A stretch of 17,053 bases of DNA, from positions 1-17,053 of the forward strand of contig DUUU01000641.1 in the NCBI GenBank assembly GCA_012841485.1, read 5' to 3'. This document shows positions 14,190 through 17,053 of this stretch, in pieces; position 1 is the first letter of the stretch, and each line of letters starts with the position of its first letter. Under the pieces are notes generated by a model that worked only from the letters and a program-made list of their open reading frames with translations, had not been told where the DNA came from and did no database searches. The translations under genes and the position numbers were made by a program. This DNA is from Armatimonadota bacterium. GTDB lineage: Bacteria; Armatimonadota; JAAZEB01.

Positions 14190-14645
14190 ATGCAGGATGT
14201 CAATCTGGTAATCATCGTGGGTGAGGTCTCCAAGGCGCCCGTTCTGCGGGTGAAACCATCCGGGCTGCCCAAGACAGAGTTCACGGTGGAGGTGGAGCGC
14301 CCCAGCTCGCCGACCAGCGAGAAGCGAATGACAGACATGTTCCTCGTGGACACCTGGGACAACCTCGCGGAGTGGTGCATCAGCCACCTGCGCAAGGGAT
14401 CCCGGGTCGCGGTGATCGGCCTGCTTCAGCGCGAGATCTTCACAAACCGTGATGGCGAACGCGAGCACCTCACCATCATCAAGGCGAAGTTCATTCGCCT
14501 CCTCGATCATCCCGTCGATGCCCAACTTCCGACCATGGAAGCGATTCGACAGGACCGCTGGTCCCCGGATATGACCGCCGACTATCTCCGGATTGCTGGC
14601 TCTCTCTTCTTCGAGAAGGCGCGCTCTCTTGAAACTCACCGATAG
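14190..14645 (+). CDS. Single-stranded DNA-binding protein paralogue (OB fold)
   Basis: The protein is 151 aa. Residues 1-105 follow the SSB OB-fold pattern: VNLVIIVGEVSKAPVLR at the start (as in NxVxLxGxLxxDPELR), PSGLPKTEFTVEV, TDMFLVDTWDNLAEWCISHLRKGSRVAVIGLLQ and a closing strand TIIKAKFIRLLD. It should bind single-stranded DNA. The C-terminus (about 110-151) lacks the acidic DDDIPF-type tip by which housekeeping SSB recruits partners and instead ends in KARSLETHR. It is therefore probably an accessory SSB or PriB-like paralogue. AGGGGGG lies 6 nt before the ATG. The last 17 nt overlap the next gene, so the two are co-translated. Confidence 0.8.
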   Translation: MQDVNLVIIVGEVSKAPVLRVKPSGLPKTEFTVEVERPSSPTSEKRMTDMFLVDTWDNLAEWCISHLRKGSRVAVIGLLQREIFTNRDGEREHLTIIKAKFIRLLDHPVDAQLPTMEAIRQDRWSPDMTADYLRIAGSLFFEKARSLETHR

Positions 14646-15030
14646 CGATGGCTGTTTCGCCTGCGGCGCCAACAACCCCAAGGGCCTGCACCTGAGCTTT
14701 CGCACCATCGGCGACGAGCATGTCACCGAGTTCGTGCCAACGGCGGAGTACCAGGGCTTCACCGGCATCGTGCATGGGGGCATCCTGGCGACGCTACTCG
14801 ACGAGGCGATGGGGCGCTACCTGTGGCAGGAGGGCCACCACGCCGTCACCGCCGAGCTGAAGGTATCGCTGCACCGTCCGGCCTATATCGGGCAGCGGCT
14901 GCGCGTCGCCGGGCGCATCTGCGAGGTGCGCGGGCGGCGGATTCTATGCACGGCCCGGGCCGAGCGCGACGACGGCACGTTGGTCGCCTCTGCCGAGGCG
15001 AAGTTCCTCCGCGTCGCCGAGCGCGCCTAG
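14629..15030 (+). CDS. PaaI-like hotdog thioesterase
   Basis: The protein is 133 aa, the normal size for a single hotdog domain. The opening DGCFACGANNPKGLHLSF with C9-x2-C12 is the C-F-x-C-G-x-x-N-P-x-G-L form common in this family. The active-site segment GFTGIVHGGILATLLDEAMG has H49-G50-G51 and D58-E59 on the central helix. Such proteins hydrolyse acyl-CoA or acyl-ACP thioesters; the substrate here is unknown. Start: TTG at 14629 has GAGAAGG (14613-14619) 9 nt upstream and gives MKLTDSDG; a TTG at 14593 is possible but has no ribosome site. It overlaps the ssb-like gene in another frame. It ends 28 bp before a convergent gene. Confidence 0.88.
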   Translation: MKLTDSDGCFACGANNPKGLHLSFRTIGDEHVTEFVPTAEYQGFTGIVHGGILATLLDEAMGRYLWQEGHHAVTAELKVSLHRPAYIGQRLRVAGRICEVRGRRILCTARAERDDGTLVASAEAKFLRVAERA

Positions 15031-15058
15031 CCCATACCTCTCTCTGGCTCCCCTCCTG

Positions 15059-17053
15059 TTAGGGCGAGGGGGCCCCCGGCAGCGTTGGCCGGAAGTCCAA
15101 CCGCGGCGCGAGCGTCATATACCGCAGATCCGTGTCGTTGGAGAACTGCCGCGGCTGCCCCGTAGAGGCATCATAGACGATGGCCTTCGGTCGCGATGAC
15201 GTCCAGAAGAGCCACACGCGCCATGCCCCCGCGTCACTCAGGTACTCATTGATCGAATCGGCATCCGTCAGCGGCAGATCCGGGATCGCGCACAGGCTGC
15301 CCTCATTCGCCACATCATCGATCGGCAGGGGTGCCTCCGGGCGCTCGTCACGCCAGCGGATATACGGGTCCGCCGGCTGCGCGCCCGCAGCCCCGGTGCC
15401 GGCTTCCGTATAGCTCACGGTGATTCGCCGGCCTTCCAGGCCACGCGCCACCCCAGCCATCTGGCTTGCCGGGAAGTAGAGCCGCCCCGGGTAGAGAATC
15501 TGCCCCGTCGTCGGGTGTACCCCGGTATCGATGGTGAACTGCGTGATCGCGCCCCCGAACTCGTCGGTGACGGTGACCTCCGTGCCCGGCTGGATTGCCC
15601 GCGGCAACTGGACCATCAGGCGCATCGTCTTGTACCACACCGTCGGCTTGGAGACCTGGGGCGCGACACGAGTCCAGAACAACCACAGGCGATCGCGCTG
15701 GCGATAGACGCGCGTGCCGTCAACCGGGCTCTGTGCCGGGCCGATGCGCGTATCCACAAACGCCGCCGGCGAAGCATCCATCTGCGGCGAGCCCGCCACG
15801 CGCAAGATGGTGGGCACGTAATCCGCATAGATCTCATCGCCCGGGTTCAGCGGCTTGGCAAAGACCACCTGGCCGGTGAGCGGGTAAACGGTGATGGTGT
15901 TGCCAACGCCGTAGGCCGTAGGAGCGTCTTTCCAATCGTAGATCCACCGGCTGCCGTCCCGATCATAGCGCCAGGTCCCTGTCGCCCAACGCCGGCTGGA
16001 AGGCGCATGCGTCGCGTTCTCCGGATCCGGCGTGATCAGCTGCAAGGTCGTGCTGCCCGCAGGTCGCCACCAGATTCGGGGGAAGACGAAGCGTCGCCCG
16101 CTCATGGTAGTCCGGTAGAGCGGCGAGGTCATCCACTCCAGGTTGCGCGATGTGTACACGCGATTGTTCCGATTGACCAGCAGCTCCTTCTCGACGGGCG
16201 CGAAGGGTTGCTTGGCGCGCCACGCGCCGCGCGTGCCCCACATCAGCTGCGCCGGATCCAGGCGAGCCATGTAGAGGTCGCTGTTCCCGCGCGACTTGGA
16301 GAAGCCGGTGAAGATGAGATCGATCATCGGCTCGGCGATGGTCGCGCCGGTCAAGAAGTTCGTATGCGGTCCCGGGCGGTAGAGGGGCACCAGGTCCTGA
16401 ACGGTGGCGAAGTCGCCATAGAGGGGCAGGATGCCGAAGCCGCGTCCATCCTCGAGCTTCCAGTCGCTTGCCAGCGCCTTGTCGCCCCGGTTGACGCTGA
16501 AGTAGCCCTGCCAGGCGTTCTCCGCGCCGCCGTGCCAAAAGGCCCACAACCGATGCACGCCGGTGGCGTCCACGTAGCTCAGCGCGCGTGGGGTGTGTTT
16601 CACCACCTCCGGCTGCTCCAACCCGACAGGGACGATGGGCGCTGCGCTGTTCAAGGTGAAATCCGGCCCCAGAGCAGTATAGAAGATCTGGGAGGCGCGG
16701 TAGGTGCGCCCGCCATCATCTCTCCCCTGCCCCGTGCCCTGGAAGAAGAGGTAGTACGGCTGGCCAATCTGACCGCTGGCGGCGATGGTCTGCACAATGC
16801 TGGGCGCGGTGTAGCGCTCCGAGAGGATGGTGCCCGCGTTGGCCAGTTTCCCATCGAAGAGCGAGGCGCCGGGCGCCTTCATCTCCGGCGGGGCCGCCGA
16901 CGCGATTCGCGTGCCCGCGTCGCTCAGATCATAGTGGGGGTAGCGATTGGCCCAGAACGGCCAATACGCTTCCGGCCGGTCTTTGATCTCATAGGAGCGC
17001 GAGCCGTAGAGGTACCAGGACTGCGACTGCTCGTGGGCCGCCACGGCCGCCGC
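15059..17053 (-). CDS. Large propeller-like protein of unknown function (N-terminus outside window)
   Basis: Open through the window edge: at least 664 residues, stop TAA at 15059. The GTG at 17044 is preceded by in-frame alanine codons and has no ribosome site, so the true start is upstream. No family recognised. The sequence is rich in Trp, Tyr, Pro and beta-prone segments. A strand of the type LWxFW recurs: LWAFWHGG near 170, LWLFWTR near 450 and VWLFWTS near 610, as expected for repeated beta blades (sialidase/BNR-like). Two segments share a hairpin pattern ending in an acidic or Tyr-rich strand: TGQVVFAKPLNPGDEIYADY and the TTGQILYPG...RRITVSYTE stretch. An exported or surface protein is likely by composition, but the signal peptide is not in view. 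Confidence 0.75.
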   Translation of the reverse strand, partial: AAAVAAHEQSQSWYLYGSRSYEIKDRPEAYWPFWANRYPHYDLSDAGTRIASAAPPEMKAPGASLFDGKLANAGTILSERYTAPSIVQTIAASGQIGQPYYLFFQGTGQGRDDGGRTYRASQIFYTALGPDFTLNSAAPIVPVGLEQPEVVKHTPRALSYVDATGVHRLWAFWHGGAENAWQGYFSVNRGDKALASDWKLEDGRGFGILPLYGDFATVQDLVPLYRPGPHTNFLTGATIAEPMIDLIFTGFSKSRGNSDLYMARLDPAQLMWGTRGAWRAKQPFAPVEKELLVNRNNRVYTSRNLEWMTSPLYRTTMSGRRFVFPRIWWRPAGSTTLQLITPDPENATHAPSSRRWATGTWRYDRDGSRWIYDWKDAPTAYGVGNTITVYPLTGQVVFAKPLNPGDEIYADYVPTILRVAGSPQMDASPAAFVDTRIGPAQSPVDGTRVYRQRDRLWLFWTRVAPQVSKPTVWYKTMRLMVQLPRAIQPGTEVTVTDEFGGAITQFTIDTGVHPTTGQILYPGRLYFPASQMAGVARGLEGRRITVSYTEAGTGAAGAQPADPYIRWRDERPEAPLPIDDVANEGSLCAIPDLPLTDADSINEYLSDAGAWRVWLFWTSSRPKAIVYDASTGQPRQFSNDTDLRYMTLAPRLDFRPTLPGAPSP

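Overview
The window is GC-rich bacterial DNA, roughly two thirds G+C by eye. It has textbook sigma70-type promoters, strong Shine-Dalgarno sites and a lipobox lipoprotein. The gene mix (valS-folC pair, a zinc-type sigma/anti-sigma pair, a clostripain-like lipoprotein, a PAS/GAF hybrid kinase, large propeller-like surface proteins) would fit Armatimonadota or a similar environmental phylum. That placement is a weak inference, because no marker here fixes the taxonomy.

Layout. 1-773 (+) is the 3' part of a TrpH-like PHP phosphatase. It converges on a minus-strand gene (914-1945) for an unusual protein with a C4 zinc ribbon and four tandem helix-turn-helix repeats; a terminator hairpin lies between them. 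Divergent promoters around 2180-2305 drive that gene and a tRNA-Glu(CTC) at 2355-2431. Directly behind the tRNA is a tandem array of about six degenerate units. Each unit pairs a small hairpin with a copy of the tRNA T-arm, and the first copy matches the tRNA 3' end, including CCA, almost perfectly. A large membrane hybrid histidine kinase (3183-6077) follows. It converges with an 8-bp gap on the minus-strand valS-folC pair (10169 down to 6086), which is read from a consensus promoter.

10526-11429 holds a promoter and a two-gene operon for an ECF sigma factor and an RsrA-like zinc anti-sigma factor, probably a thiol/redox switch. A secreted lipoprotein of the clostripain fold (11537-13090) follows; its expected nucleophile position reads Ser instead of Cys. 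From 13091 to 14189 no protein gene is convincing. Instead there is a terminator-like hairpin, a good promoter at 13284-13313, and a run of strong nested hairpins that look like one or more structured RNAs of no family I recognise. A diverged single-stranded-DNA-binding protein (14190-14645) overlaps a hotdog thioesterase (14629-15030). The window closes with the 3' part of a large minus-strand protein of unknown function.

The most unusual items are the tRNA-Glu tail array (2403-2762), the promoter-linked structured RNA candidate (13320-13501), the zinc-ribbon/4xHTH protein, and the altered active site of the clostripain-like lipoprotein. ncRNA, promoter and terminator calls rest on manual reading of base pairing and consensus boxes; no folding or homology search was run.
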